In this document: in pieces, positions 17,748-27,420 of the stretch
Layout: each line of letters begins with the position of its first letter
Numbering within the stretch: the stretch's first letter is position 1
NCBI GenBank assembly: GCA_008727115.1
Contig: CP044131.1
Location: forward strand, 1,922,001-1,986,000
Origin: Comamonas testosteroni
Lineage (GTDB): Bacteria > Pseudomonadota > Gammaproteobacteria > Burkholderiales > Burkholderiaceae_C
DNA: 64,000 nt
Direction: 5' to 3'
The notes under the pieces: generated by a model
The model's input: the letters and a program-made list of their open reading frames with translations, nothing else
The model's database searches: none
Told to the model about the DNA's origin: nothing
Made by a program: the position numbers and the translations under genes

Positions 17748-18545
17748 TTCTACGGCACGTTTGAAGGCGCGCTGAAAGGTCTGGTCATACATGTGATGGC
17801 GACGCACGACACCGCTCCGTGGATCGGTCGAATGCGTGTGCTGCGCAAAAACCCAGAACCACGGCCAGGAATGCCCGGCGCGCGGATACTTCCGCTCAAG
17901 GGCGTCGGGAAGCGCAACGCCGCTGCGGCCCTCGGCCTGGTCCTTCAGCCACCATGCCCGTGCACGCGACAGCTGCTCGCGCAGGCTGGGTGCCAAGCTC
18001 TCGGGTAACATCAAGGCCCGATCCTTGGAGCCCTTGCCCTCCCGCACGATGATCGTGCCGTGATCGAAATCCAGATCCTTGACCCGCAGTTGCAAACCCT
18101 CACTGATCCGCATGCCCGTTCCATACAGAAGCTGGGCGAACAAACGATGCTCGCCTTCCAGAAAACCGAGGATGCGAACCACTTCATCCGGGGTCAGCAC
18201 CACCGGCAAGCGCCGCGACGGCCGAGGTCTTCCGATCTCCTGAAGCCAGGGCAGATCCGTGCACAGCACCTTGCCGTAGAAGAACAGCAAGGCCGCCAAT
18301 GCCTGACGATGCGTGGAGACCGAAACCTTGCGCTCGTTCGCCAGCCAGGACAGAAATGCCTCGACTTCGCTGCTGCCCAAGGTTGCCGGGTGACGCACAC
18401 CGTGGAAACGGATGAAGGCACGAACCCAGTTGACATAAGCCTGTTCGGTTCGTAAACTGTAATGCAAGTAGCGTATGCGCTCACGCAACTGGTCCAGAAC
18501 CTTGACCGAACGCAGCGGTGGTAACGGCGCAGTGGCGGTTTTCAT
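17748..18545 (-). pseudogene. intI1: Class 1 integron integrase, truncated by IS26
   Basis: Encodes the first 266 of 337 residues of IntI1 ([13 protein letters not shown]...), then runs into IS26 and stops at 17586 after 53 unrelated residues. Arg146 (GTGMRISEG) is present, but the C-terminal His/Arg residues and the tyrosine nucleophile (Tyr312) are missing, so cassette integration and excision by this copy are impossible. It carries Asn39 and Arg32, the protein variant linked to the strong Pc promoter. It still supplies the promoter for the cassettes. Confidence 0.95.
18430..18458 (+). promoter_or_regulatory. Pc: Integron cassette promoter PcS (strong)
   Basis: TTGACA (18430-18435), a 17-bp spacer, then TAAACT (18453-18458), lying inside intI1 and reading toward the cassettes. 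This combination is the strong Pc variant. The P2 region (TTGTTA ... TACAGT near 18550-18575) lacks the GGG insertion, so P2 is inactive. Confidence 0.92.
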
Positions 18546-18616
18546 GGCTTGTTATGACTGTTTTTTTGTACAGTCTATGCCTCGGGCATCCAAGCAGCAA
18601 GCGCGTTACGCCGTGG

Positions 18617-18683
18617 GTCGATGTTTGATGTTATGGAGCAGCAACGATGTTACGCAGCAGGGCAGTCGCCCTAAAACAAAGTT
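18617..18683 (+). other. attI1: attI1 recombination site, first integron
   Basis: The conserved 5'-segment ends in AAACAAAGTTAGG (simple site GTTAGG at 18681-18686), directly followed by the aac(6')-Ib' cassette. Left limit approximate (site is about 65 bp). Confidence 0.85.
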
Positions 18684-18705
18684 AGGCATCACAAAGTACA
18701 GCATC

Positions 18706-19260
18706 GTGACCAACAGCAACGATTCCGTCACACTGCGCCTCATGACTGAGCATGACCTTGCGATGCTCTATGAGTGGCTAAATCGATCTCATATCGTCGA
18801 GTGGTGGGGCGGAGAAGAAGCACGCCCGACACTTGCTGACGTACAGGAACAGTACTTGCCAAGCGTTTTAGCGCAAGAGTCCGTCACTCCATACATTGCA
18901 ATGCTGAATGGAGAGCCGATTGGGTATGCCCAGTCGTACGTTGCTCTTGGAAGCGGGGACGGATGGTGGGAAGAAGAAACCGATCCAGGAGTACGCGGAA
19001 TAGACCAGTCACTGGCGAATGCATCACAACTGGGCAAAGGCTTGGGAACCAAGCTGGTTCGAGCTCTGGTTGAGTTGCTGTTCAATGATCCCGAGGTCAC
19101 CAAGATCCAAACGGACCCGTCGCCGAGCAACTTGCGAGCGATCCGATGCTACGAGAAAGCGGGGTTTGAGAGGCAAGGTACCGTAACCACCCCAGATGGT
19201 CCAGCCGTGTACATGGTTCAAACACGCCAGGCATTCGAGCGAACACGCAGTGTTGCCTAA
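18706..19260 (+). CDS. aacA4: Aminoglycoside 6'-N-acetyltransferase AAC(6')-Ib', Ser variant
   Basis: 184-residue GNAT acetyltransferase from a GTG start ([12 protein letters not shown]). First cassette after attI1, driven by PcS. The residue that separates subtypes is Ser in [11 protein letters not shown], where the amikacin-type enzyme has Leu (L119S in the usual numbering); this predicts the Ib' profile: gentamicin modified, amikacin poorly. The quinolone-acetylating -cr changes are absent (Trp in GDGWWEEE and Asp in TTPDGPAVY are both wild type). The C-terminus reads SVA instead of the common SDA. The frame is open upstream into the 5'-conserved segment, but that is not coding sequence of the gene. 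Confidence 0.93.
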
Positions 19261-19322
19261 CCCTTCCATCGAGGGGGACGTCCAAGGGCTGGCGCCCTTG
19301 GCCGCCCCTCATGTCAAACGTT
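19258..19322 (+). other. attC: attC site of the aac(6')-Ib' cassette
   Basis: Begins CCTAACCC after the gene and ends CAAACGTTAGAC, with an imperfect palindrome (CCAAGGGC / GCCCTTGG) between. The cassette boundary is the G/TTAGAC at about 19320. Confidence 0.85.
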
Positions 19323-19329
19323 AGACATC

Positions 19330-20121
19330 ATGAGGGTAGCGGTGACCATCGAAATTTCGAACCAACTATCAGAGGTGCTAAGCGTCATTGAGCGCCATCT
19401 GGAATCAACGTTGCTGGCCGTGCATTTGTACGGCTCCGCAGTGGATGGCGGCCTGAAGCCATACAGCGATATTGATTTGTTGGTTACTGTGGCCGTAAAG
19501 CTTGATGAAACGACGCGGCGAGCATTGCTCAATGACCTTATGGAGGCTTCGGCTTTCCCTGGCGAGAGCGAGACGCTCCGCGCTATAGAAGTCACCCTTG
19601 TCGTGCATGACGACATCATCCCGTGGCGTTATCCGGCTAAGCGCGAGCTGCAATTTGGAGAATGGCAGCGCAATGACATTCTTGCGGGTATCTTCGAGCC
19701 AGCCATGATCGACATTGATCTAGCTATCCTGCTTACAAAAGCAAGAGAACATAGCGTTGCCTTGGTAGGTCCGGCAGCGGAGGAATTCTTTGACCCGGTT
19801 CCTGAACAGGATCTATTCGAGGCGCTGAGGGAAACCTTGAAGCTATGGAACTCGCAGCCCGACTGGGCCGGCGATGAGCGAAATGTAGTGCTTACGTTGT
19901 CCCGCATTTGGTACAGCGCAATAACCGGCAAAATCGCGCCGAAGGATGTCGCTGCCGACTGGGCAATAAAACGCCTACCTGCCCAGTATCAGCCCGTCTT
20001 ACTTGAAGCTAAGCAAGCTTATCTGGGACAAAAAGAAGATCACTTGGCCTCACGCGCAGATCACTTGGAAGAATTTATTCGCTTTGTGAAAGGCGAGATC
20101 ATCAAGTCAGTTGGTAAATGA
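19330..20121 (+). CDS. aadA2: Aminoglycoside 3''-adenylyltransferase AadA2
   Basis: 263-residue nucleotidyltransferase (263 residues from this ATG; the often-used start MTIEIS is 4 codons later, read there as GTG) that adenylylates streptomycin and spectinomycin. The catalytic motif GSAVDGGLKPYSDIDLLV is intact. AadA2 rather than AadA1 is indicated by ISNQLSEVLSVIERHLEST, ETTRRALLNDLMEASAFPG and the ending FVKGEIIKSVGK. It is the second cassette, immediately after the aac(6')-Ib' attC, as is aadA2 in the SGI1 type of region (where it is first). Confidence 0.95.
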   Translation: MRVAVTIEISNQLSEVLSVIERHLESTLLAVHLYGSAVDGGLKPYSDIDLLVTVAVKLDETTRRALLNDLMEASAFPGESETLRAIEVTLVVHDDIIPWRYPAKRELQFGEWQRNDILAGIFEPAMIDIDLAILLTKAREHSVALVGPAAEEFFDPVPEQDLFEALRETLKLWNSQPDWAGDERNVVLTLSRIWYSAITGKIAPKDVAADWAIKRLPAQYQPVLLEAKQAYLGQKEDHLASRADHLEEFIRFVKGEIIKSVGK

Positions 20122-20122
20122 T

Positions 20123-20182
20123 GTCTAACAATTCGTTCAAGCCGACCGCGCTACGCGCGGCGGCTTAACTCCGGCGTTGGGC
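20123..20182 (+). other. attC: attC site of the aadA2 cassette, followed by GTTGGGC
   Basis: The 60-bp aadA attC (GTCTAAC ... CGGCGTTGGGC) is complete, with the central hairpin CCGCGC / GCGCGG. The core site GTTGGGC (20176-20182) is not followed by the usual 3'-conserved segment (GTTAGATGCAC) but by sequence leading to a cmlA-type leader, suggesting a third cassette-derived segment. Confidence 0.85.
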
Positions 20183-20254
20183 GCACAATAAGGCTCCTTG
20201 CAGAGTTGCTTGAAAGTTGTTACGATTCAAATTTAATCATGAGATAGTCAGCAG

Positions 20255-20312
20255 ATGAGCACTTCCAAGAACGCAGACAAGTAAGCCGCAACATCAGAAT
20301 TGTTGTTGCGGC
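20255..20312 (+). promoter_or_regulatory. cmlA-type leader peptide and attenuator hairpin before floR
   Basis: An ATG at 20255 opens the nonapeptide MSTSKNADK followed by TAA (20282-20284), the known leader of inducible cmlA genes. Directly after it a stem GCCGCAACA (20285-20293) / TGTTGCGGC (20304-20312) can form. In cmlA, chloramphenicol-stalled ribosomes on the leader melt such a structure and free the exporter start. Here the downstream gene is floR-like, which usually lacks this control. Confidence 0.8.
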
Positions 20313-20389
20313 GCTCTGTAAGACCAATCCCATCTGATTGCTGACGAGCAGACGCTGCCCGGTATCCTTAATCGAGCGGTTGATTCGTC

Positions 20390-21604
20390 ATGACCACCAC
20401 ACGCCCCGCGTGGGCCTATACGCTGCCGGCAGCCTTGCTGCTTATGGCTCCCTTCGACATCCTCGCCTCGCTGGCGATGGATATTTATCTTCCAGTCGTT
20501 CCGGCGATGCCGGGCGTCCTGAACACGACTCCATCCATAATCCAACTCACGTTGAGCCTCTACATGGTGATGCTCGGTGTGGGCCAAGTGATCTTTGGGC
20601 CACTCTCCGATCGCGTCGGGCGACGGCCGATCCTGCTTGTAGGCGCAACGGCTTTCGTTGCTGCGTCTCTGGGAGCGGCTTGTTCTTCAACTGCATTAGC
20701 CTTTGTTGCGTTTCGTCTGGTTCAGGCTGTTGGAGCATCGGCCATACTGGTGGCCACCTTCGCGACCGTGCGCGACGTATATGCCAATCGTCCCGAAGGT
20801 GCCGTCATCTACGGCCTTTTCAGTTCGATGCTGGCGTTCGTGCCTGCGCTCGGCCCTATAGCCGGTGCGCTGATCGGCGAGTTTTGGGGATGGCAGGCGA
20901 TCTTCATCACACTGGCTGCACTGGCTTCGCTCGCACTCTTAAACGCCAGTTTCAGGTGGCATGAAACCCGACCGTTGGATCAGGCCAGAACGCAACGATC
21001 TGTTTTGCCGATCTTCGCGAGTCCGGCCTTTTGGGTTTACACGGTCGGATTTAGTGCCGGCATGGGCACATTCTTCGTTTTCTTCTCGACAGCCCCCCGT
21101 GTTCTCATAGGCCAAGCCGGCTATTCCGAGATCGGATTTAGCTTGGCCTTCGCGACTGTCGCGCTGGTCATGGTCACGACAACCCGCTTCGCAAAGTCCT
21201 TCGTTGCCAAATGGGGTATCGCGGGATGCGTAGCGCGCGGGATGGCGTTGCTCGTTTCCGGCGCGATCCTGTTGGGGATCGGCCAACTTTTCGGATCGCC
21301 GTCATTTTTCAGCTTCATCCTGCCGATGTGGGTTGTCGCGGTCGGCATTGTCTTCACGGTGTCCGTTACCGCCAACGGCGCACTTGCGCAGTTCGACGAC
21401 ATCGCTGGATCAGCGGTTGCGTTCTACTTCTGCATCCAAAGCCTGATAGTCAGTATCGTCGGGACATTGGCGGTGACGCTGTTAAACGGCGATACAGCGT
21501 GGCCCGTGATTTGTTACGCCACGGCAATGGCAGTGCTGGTGTCGTTGGGGCTGGCGCTCCTTCGATCCCGTGATGCTGCCACCGAGAAGTCGCCAGTCGT
21601 CTAG
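20390..21604 (+). CDS. floR: Chloramphenicol/florfenicol exporter, FloR variant
   Basis: 404-residue MFS drug exporter (DHA1, 12 helices) that pumps out chloramphenicol and florfenicol. MFS motif A is GPLSDRVGRRPILL; the family ends TEKSPVV as in FloR and the length equals FloR (CmlA1 is 419). Compared with the common FloR as remembered there are many substitutions (for example PGVLNTTPSIIQ, EFWGWQAIF, SGAILLGIGQLFGSPSFF), perhaps one residue in ten, so this is a divergent allele. It lies between the aadA2 attC with its cmlA-type leader and tetR(G). Confidence 0.92.
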   Translation: MTTTRPAWAYTLPAALLLMAPFDILASLAMDIYLPVVPAMPGVLNTTPSIIQLTLSLYMVMLGVGQVIFGPLSDRVGRRPILLVGATAFVAASLGAACSSTALAFVAFRLVQAVGASAILVATFATVRDVYANRPEGAVIYGLFSSMLAFVPALGPIAGALIGEFWGWQAIFITLAALASLALLNASFRWHETRPLDQARTQRSVLPIFASPAFWVYTVGFSAGMGTFFVFFSTAPRVLIGQAGYSEIGFSLAFATVALVMVTTTRFAKSFVAKWGIAGCVARGMALLVSGAILLGIGQLFGSPSFFSFILPMWVVAVGIVFTVSVTANGALAQFDDIAGSAVAFYFCIQSLIVSIVGTLAVTLLNGDTAWPVICYATAMAVLVSLGLALLRSRDAATEKSPVV

Positions 21605-21810
21605 CCGACGACTGGAAGCAAGCCCGCTCCGATGCGGCGCAATAATCTTCGAAACCTCGTGAATGGCGGTATCCTGTCTGGCAAGATACCGCTCATTTCC
21701 CTTGTCCCGTGGCGGCCGGTCATCGACCGCCAGCTCGGCCGTGAGGTCATGGGCATCGTGCAAAGCGGATCGGTGTCGTGGCAGTTGGGGCGGCAAAGGG
21801 GCATAAGCCT
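21605..21810. other. Spacer between floR and tetR(G)
   Basis: About 200 bp without a recognisable gene or attC. It contains no visible IS end. It belongs to the floR-tetR-tet(G) backbone. Confidence 0.5.
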
Positions 21811-22121
21811 CTAATCTGTTGTAGATGAACGCAGCCGCTCGAAACCAGCGATGAGGCTGTCGAGTCCGAAGTTGAACGCAGCATCCATGCCGTCTGTTTC
21901 CAACTCGTGAAACAGATCGTGCAGGAAGGACGACGGTGCTTGCTCGGACACATCTGGCCTGTCCGGAACTCTCTCATCGGCATCAGATGCCTGCTGCTCG
22001 AGAACGGAACCGACCACATAGTGACTGACCGCCCGGAGCGCCCAAACGGCGCGCTTCGGACAAAAGCCCTCCGCGCAGAGAAAGCGTATTTGCGTCTCGG
22101 CGGTGCCAAAATTCGGTTCTG

Positions 22122-22130
22122 TCGGTCGAG
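22122..22130 (+). repeat. Target duplication TCGGTCGAG, left copy
   Basis: Nine-base direct repeat, identical to 23164-23172, made by insertion of the IS903-group element into tetR(G). Confidence 0.95.
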
Positions 22131-23479
<1,349 letters not shown>

Positions 23480-23507
23480 TCACGTTCCTTCGCCAGTGCT
23501 TGACAAT

Positions 23508-23550
23508 TTATCACCGATAAGTTATATGTCCATCTCCTTATCGTTGATAA
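23508..23550. promoter_or_regulatory. tetO: Two tet operators between tetR(G) and tet(G)
   Basis: Near-palindromes TTATCACCGATAA (23508-23520) and TTATCGTTGATAA (23538-23550) lie between the divergent tetR(G) and tet(G), the standard two-operator layout. They are intact although the repressor is broken. Confidence 0.9.
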
Positions 23551-23582
23551 AGTCGCTCCATTGAGCGGCGCTGGAGTTTCAG

Positions 23583-24758
23583 GTGCGCAGCTCTGCCATC
23601 ATTGCCCTGCTGATCGTGGGTCTTGACGCCATGGGTCTCGGCCTCATCATGCCCGTCCTTCCGACGCTTCTGCGTGAGCTTGTGCCAGCAGAGCAGGTCG
23701 CTGGACACTATGGTGCCTTGCTGTCGCTCTATGCATTGATGCAGGTCGTCTTCGCGCCCATGCTTGGACAGCTTTCGGATTCTTACGGTCGGCGTCCGGT
23801 ACTTCTGGCTTCTCTTGCAGGAGCCGCAGTCGATTACACGATTATGGCATCAGCGCCGGTCTTATGGGTGCTCTATATCGGCCGACTCGTGTCCGGCGTC
23901 ACGGGCGCAACCGGAGCTGTAGCAGCCTCAACCATTGCCGATTCGACGGGGGAAGGTTCTCGCGCACGCTGGTTCGGCTACATGGGGGCCTGTTATGGGG
24001 CGGGCATGATTGCCGGGCCAGCACTTGGTGGCATGCTCGGTGGTATCTCTGCTCATGCACCGTTTATCGCCGCCGCCCTTCTCAACGGGTTCGCGTTCCT
24101 GCTTGCCTGCATTTTCCTCAAGGAGACTCATCACAGCCATGGCGGGACCGGAAAGCCGGTTCGCATCAAACCATTCGTTCTGTTACGGCTGGATGATGCA
24201 TTGCGCGGGCTAGGTGCGCTTTTCGCAGTTTTCTTCATTATTCAACTGATCGGCCAAGTGCCTGCAGCCCTATGGGTCATATATGGCGAGGACCGTTTTC
24301 AGTGGAACACCGCGACCGTTGGTTTGTCGCTCGCGGCGTTTGGGGCAACACATGCGATCTTCCAAGCGTTTGTTACCGGCCCGCTTTCAAGCCGGCTTGG
24401 AGAGCGGCGCACGCTGCTGTTTGGCATGGCTGCGGATGCGACTGGCTTCGTTCTTCTGGCTTTTGCCACGCAGGGATGGATGGTGTTCCCGATTCTGTTG
24501 CTGCTTGCCGCCGGGGGTGTTGGCATGCCGGCCTTGCAGGCAATGCTCTCAAACAATGTCAGCAGTAACAAGCAAGGGGCTTTGCAAGGAACGCTAACGA
24601 GCCTCACCAATCTAAGCTCTATCGCAGGACCGCTTGGCTTCACAGCACTCTATTCTGCCACCGCCGGGGCATGGAACGGTTGGGTTTGGATTGTCGGCGC
24701 GATCCTCTATTTAATATGTCTGCCAATACTACGCAGACCATTCGCAACTTCATTGTGA
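23583..24758 (+). CDS. tet(G): Tetracycline efflux protein Tet(G)
   Basis: 391-residue MFS tetracycline/H+ antiporter from a GTG start. Twelve hydrophobic segments; motif A is GQLSDSYGRRPVLL near 67-80 and GLIMPVLPTLLRELV is the class signature near the N-terminus. Divergent from the split tetR(G) and therefore expected to be expressed without tetracycline. It belongs to the floR-tetR-tet(G)-lysR block known from SGI1. Confidence 0.96.
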   Translation: MRSSAIIALLIVGLDAMGLGLIMPVLPTLLRELVPAEQVAGHYGALLSLYALMQVVFAPMLGQLSDSYGRRPVLLASLAGAAVDYTIMASAPVLWVLYIGRLVSGVTGATGAVAASTIADSTGEGSRARWFGYMGACYGAGMIAGPALGGMLGGISAHAPFIAAALLNGFAFLLACIFLKETHHSHGGTGKPVRIKPFVLLRLDDALRGLGALFAVFFIIQLIGQVPAALWVIYGEDRFQWNTATVGLSLAAFGATHAIFQAFVTGPLSSRLGERRTLLFGMAADATGFVLLAFATQGWMVFPILLLLAAGGVGMPALQAMLSNNVSSNKQGALQGTLTSLTNLSSIAGPLGFTALYSATAGAWNGWVWIVGAILYLICLPILRRPFATSL

Positions 24759-24778
24759 TTTAGTCATGGCGATTTGGC

Positions 24779-25418
24779 ATGCGTAGACTTAGGAGAAATG
24801 ACGGATTAAATCTGTTGAGCAATCATCTCCTTTCGGGGCGAGTGCCAATGATGACCTTAGTTCACACTCTCGCTGTCGCCGAATATCTCAACTTCCGTCA
24901 CGCCGCCAACGCGCTCGGCGTTGCACAGTCCAGCGTCAGCGCCCGCGTGAAGGCACTGGAAGAAGACCTCGGCATCCTCTTGTTCGAGCGTCATGCGCGC
25001 GGCGTTCGGCTGACCGAGGCCGGACGCCATTTCGTCGAGCGGATAGCCGTAGGTATTGACCAACTCGACCATGCGGTGAAAACCGCCGGCATGGCGGCAG
25101 CCGGAGAAAGCGGCCGGCTTCGTATCGGTATCCATGCCCTGATTCCGCATAGCTTCCTCGCAAAGCTGATCGGCCAATACCGCAAGGATTACCCCGATGT
25201 TGAAGTCGAGATCGCCGAAGGCCCGGCCCGTGAAGCGGTGGTGCAGCTTCGCGCCGGCAGGTTGGACGTGGCGTTCGTCGCGGGCACGCCCCAACCACCC
25301 GACTGCCATTCCCGTCGCACATGGACCGAACCGCTCTTGGCGGTGCTACCGGAACGGCATCCGCTCGCCAAGCGGTCAGCCGTCACATGGCCCGATTTGG
25401 CAGGCGAGACGTTCCTTG
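24779..25418 (+). pseudogene. LysR-family regulator truncated at the ISCR3 origin end
   Basis: About 213 residues of a LysR protein remain: a helix-turn-helix (LNFRHAANALGVAQSSVSARVKALEEDLG) and most of the effector domain (LRIGIHALIPHSFLAKLIGQY). LysR homology stops at ETFLAY, where the oriIS motif of ISCR3 begins; the frame then runs to 25570 through unrelated sequence. This is orf1 of the SGI1 backbone, next to tet(G). A full-length regulator would be about 300 residues, so it is probably non-functional. Confidence 0.85.
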
Positions 25419-27300
25419 CGTATAGGAAGTTCAAACGCCCTTTTCGGGCAGTCTGCTGGGTAGGCGGCGGTCGCGCAAGCCCCGTTTTGGGCACGGATCG
25501 GACGTCTGTGAGTGGGATTTCGGCATCGCGGGGCCACGCAGCGGCGTTGTCAGCAGCCATGCTTCGCTGATTCCCGACAGCGGGCCGAGCGCCGCCCTGC
25601 GGATCGTGGCCGCATCGGCTCGGATTCCGGTTTCGCCGTCGGCTGTGCAGCCGGCAGATCGTCACGCGGCTTGCACTGGCGGCGCGCGCGCTGCGGGCCT
25701 GTAGTGCGCTTCTTCCCGCGCGCCGTGCTTCTCGAAGTGGGCGAGGATGGCGCGGATGGCGGTGGGTTCCTCGATGCTGGCGACGATCCGCACGGTGCCA
25801 CCGCAGTGGACGCAGGCGGTGACGTCGATGGAAAAGACCCGCTTGAGCCGTTGCGCCCAGCTCATCGCACGGCGCTTCTCCTCGGGGCTGCGCGGCGCGT
25901 CGTGGGCGCTGACGTCCACTGGCGCCGCATCGCCCGCAGGCCGCTTGCCGCGCCCCGAGGGCGTCAGCTGCGCACGCAGGTTTGCATTCGGGGCGAATAC
26001 GCCGTGGAAGCGGGTGAGATGCGCGCGAGGTGGCGGGACCAGCGCCGCCAGCTTGGCGATGAAATCCACCGGATCCCATTCCACATGCGTGGTGCCATTG
26101 CGCCACGGGGTCTTGAGCTGGTAACGCACCCTGCCCTGGAGCGCTATCGACAGCCGCTTCTCGCTGATCGCCGGGCGCGTGATGTAGCGGCACAGCTTTT
26201 CCAGCTTGTGGCTTTCGTGTGCTTCGGCCGCCACGCCGGCATGCAGTGAGAAGCCGCCGACCTTGCCGGCTTCGCCCTCCAGCGAACCGGCGTCACCGGG
26301 CAGCGTTTGCAGCGTGACGACCTTGCAGCCAGCGTCGCGGCCGGTGGCGATGCGGTAGGTGATCGAACTCATCCGCAGCCCATCCATGCTGTCGTCGCCT
26401 GCAGCGCTGTCTGCCAGGAAGGCCGATTCGCCCTCCCCTTCGAGCCAGCCTTTGCGCGTCAGGTGCCGACACACCCGGTGCGCGATGGTAGCTGCCAGCT
26501 GGGTCAACTGCGCGGTGGTGGGCGCACGGGCGCGGTGCAGGCGCAGTTCGCGCCGCGGCAGCTCGGTGGCTTCCACGTACACGCCGTCGAGCCACAGCAT
26601 GTGGAAGTGGATGTTCAGGTTCAGCGCGCTGCCGAAACGCTGGATCAGCGTCACCGCGCCGCACTGGGCGCTGGCGCGGTCGATGCCGGCTTGATCGGCC
26701 AACCAGCCGGCGATCACGCGCTGCACGATGCCCAGCACCGGGCCAATGGCTTCTGGCTTGCTGGCGAACAGGAAACGCAAGGGGTACGGAAAGCTCAGCA
26801 CCCATTGCCGCACAGGCCGCGGGCCGAACACCTCCTCGACCAGGTGCCGCGCACTCTCGGCCATGCGTCGCGCGCCGCAACTCGGGCAGAACCCGCGCTT
26901 CTTGCAGGAGAAGGCCACCAGCCTCTCTGCACGGCAGTGCTCGCACACCACCCGCAGGAAGCCGTGCTCGAGTACGCCGCAACGCAGGTAGGCATCGAAC
27001 GCCTCGCGGACATACCCGGGCAGCGAGCGGCCCTCCGCTTCGATCCGTGCAATGAAGTCCGGGTAGTGCGCCTCTACCAACGCGTACAGCAGCGTGCGCT
27101 CGGGCGCGTGGCGCGCGTACCGCGAACCGGTGTGGGCGGACGGCAGTGGCGCGCATCCCGCGGCTTGCCGCCGGGATGTGGCGAGGCGCGGCACGCAGCG
27201 CTCCGGTGCGGGGACGGCTGCTCAGTGTTGCGCCTGTGTTCGCACGTTCGTATCGGTGCGTTCTGATCTTCGCGTCAGACATTGCCGCGGCGCGGGCACA
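25419..27300 (-). mobile_element. ISCR3: ISCR3 (IS91-like rolling-circle element), approximate limits
   Basis: The right (origin) end is marked on the minus strand by GCGTTTGAACTTCCTATACG (plus 25419-25438), the conserved oriIS of the ISCR2/ISCR3 type, with a small hairpin GCCC-TTTT-GGGC next to it. The transposase gene reads toward it. The termination end lies upstream of the transposase, somewhere between 27195 and 27300, next to groEL sequence. Such elements mobilise adjacent DNA by one-ended replication, the likely reason a groEL fragment is attached. Confidence 0.85.
25662..27194 (-). CDS. rcr3: ISCR3 rolling-circle (IS91-family) transposase
   Basis: 510-residue Y2-like HUH transposase. 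Zinc-finger region CEHCRAERLVAFSCKKRGFCPSCGARRM (described by its Cys residues around 100-128), HUH-type LNIHFHMLWLDGVY around 200, and a second Cys pair VTACVHCGGTVRIV near the C-terminus. It appears full length, whereas many copies in resistance regions are truncated. It lies between truncated lysR and the groEL fragment, the SGI1 order. Confidence 0.9.
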   Translation of the reverse strand: MPRLATSRRQAAGCAPLPSAHTGSRYARHAPERTLLYALVEAHYPDFIARIEAEGRSLPGYVREAFDAYLRCGVLEHGFLRVVCEHCRAERLVAFSCKKRGFCPSCGARRMAESARHLVEEVFGPRPVRQWVLSFPYPLRFLFASKPEAIGPVLGIVQRVIAGWLADQAGIDRASAQCGAVTLIQRFGSALNLNIHFHMLWLDGVYVEATELPRRELRLHRARAPTTAQLTQLAATIAHRVCRHLTRKGWLEGEGESAFLADSAAGDDSMDGLRMSSITYRIATGRDAGCKVVTLQTLPGDAGSLEGEAGKVGGFSLHAGVAAEAHESHKLEKLCRYITRPAISEKRLSIALQGRVRYQLKTPWRNGTTHVEWDPVDFIAKLAALVPPPRAHLTRFHGVFAPNANLRAQLTPSGRGKRPAGDAAPVDVSAHDAPRSPEEKRRAMSWAQRLKRVFSIDVTACVHCGGTVRIVASIEEPTAIRAILAHFEKHGAREEAHYRPAARAPPVQAA

Positions 27301-27330
27301 ACAAAAAGCCCGGCATCGCTGCCGGGCTCC
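27301..27330 (-). terminator. groEL terminator carried with the ISCR3 junction
   Basis: AGCCCGGCA / TGCCGGGCT stem (about 27307-27328), followed on the minus strand by TTTTTGTTGT. It lies about 100 bp past the stop of the groEL part of the fusion gene and is evidently its original terminator. Confidence 0.75.
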
Positions 27331-27420
27331 GGCCCCGTCCTTGGGGCCTTGATGTCGGGTCGTTGCCGGGATCGGACCGCGCTGGCGCGGTCCGGTTCCC
27401 TGACGACCGGGCCAACCGGA

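Noticed and set aside
18475..18705. Upstream extension of aac(6')-Ib' into the integron 5' segment
   Set aside because: Non-coding integron DNA that happens to be open; the GTG start at 18706 matches the cassette-borne gene.
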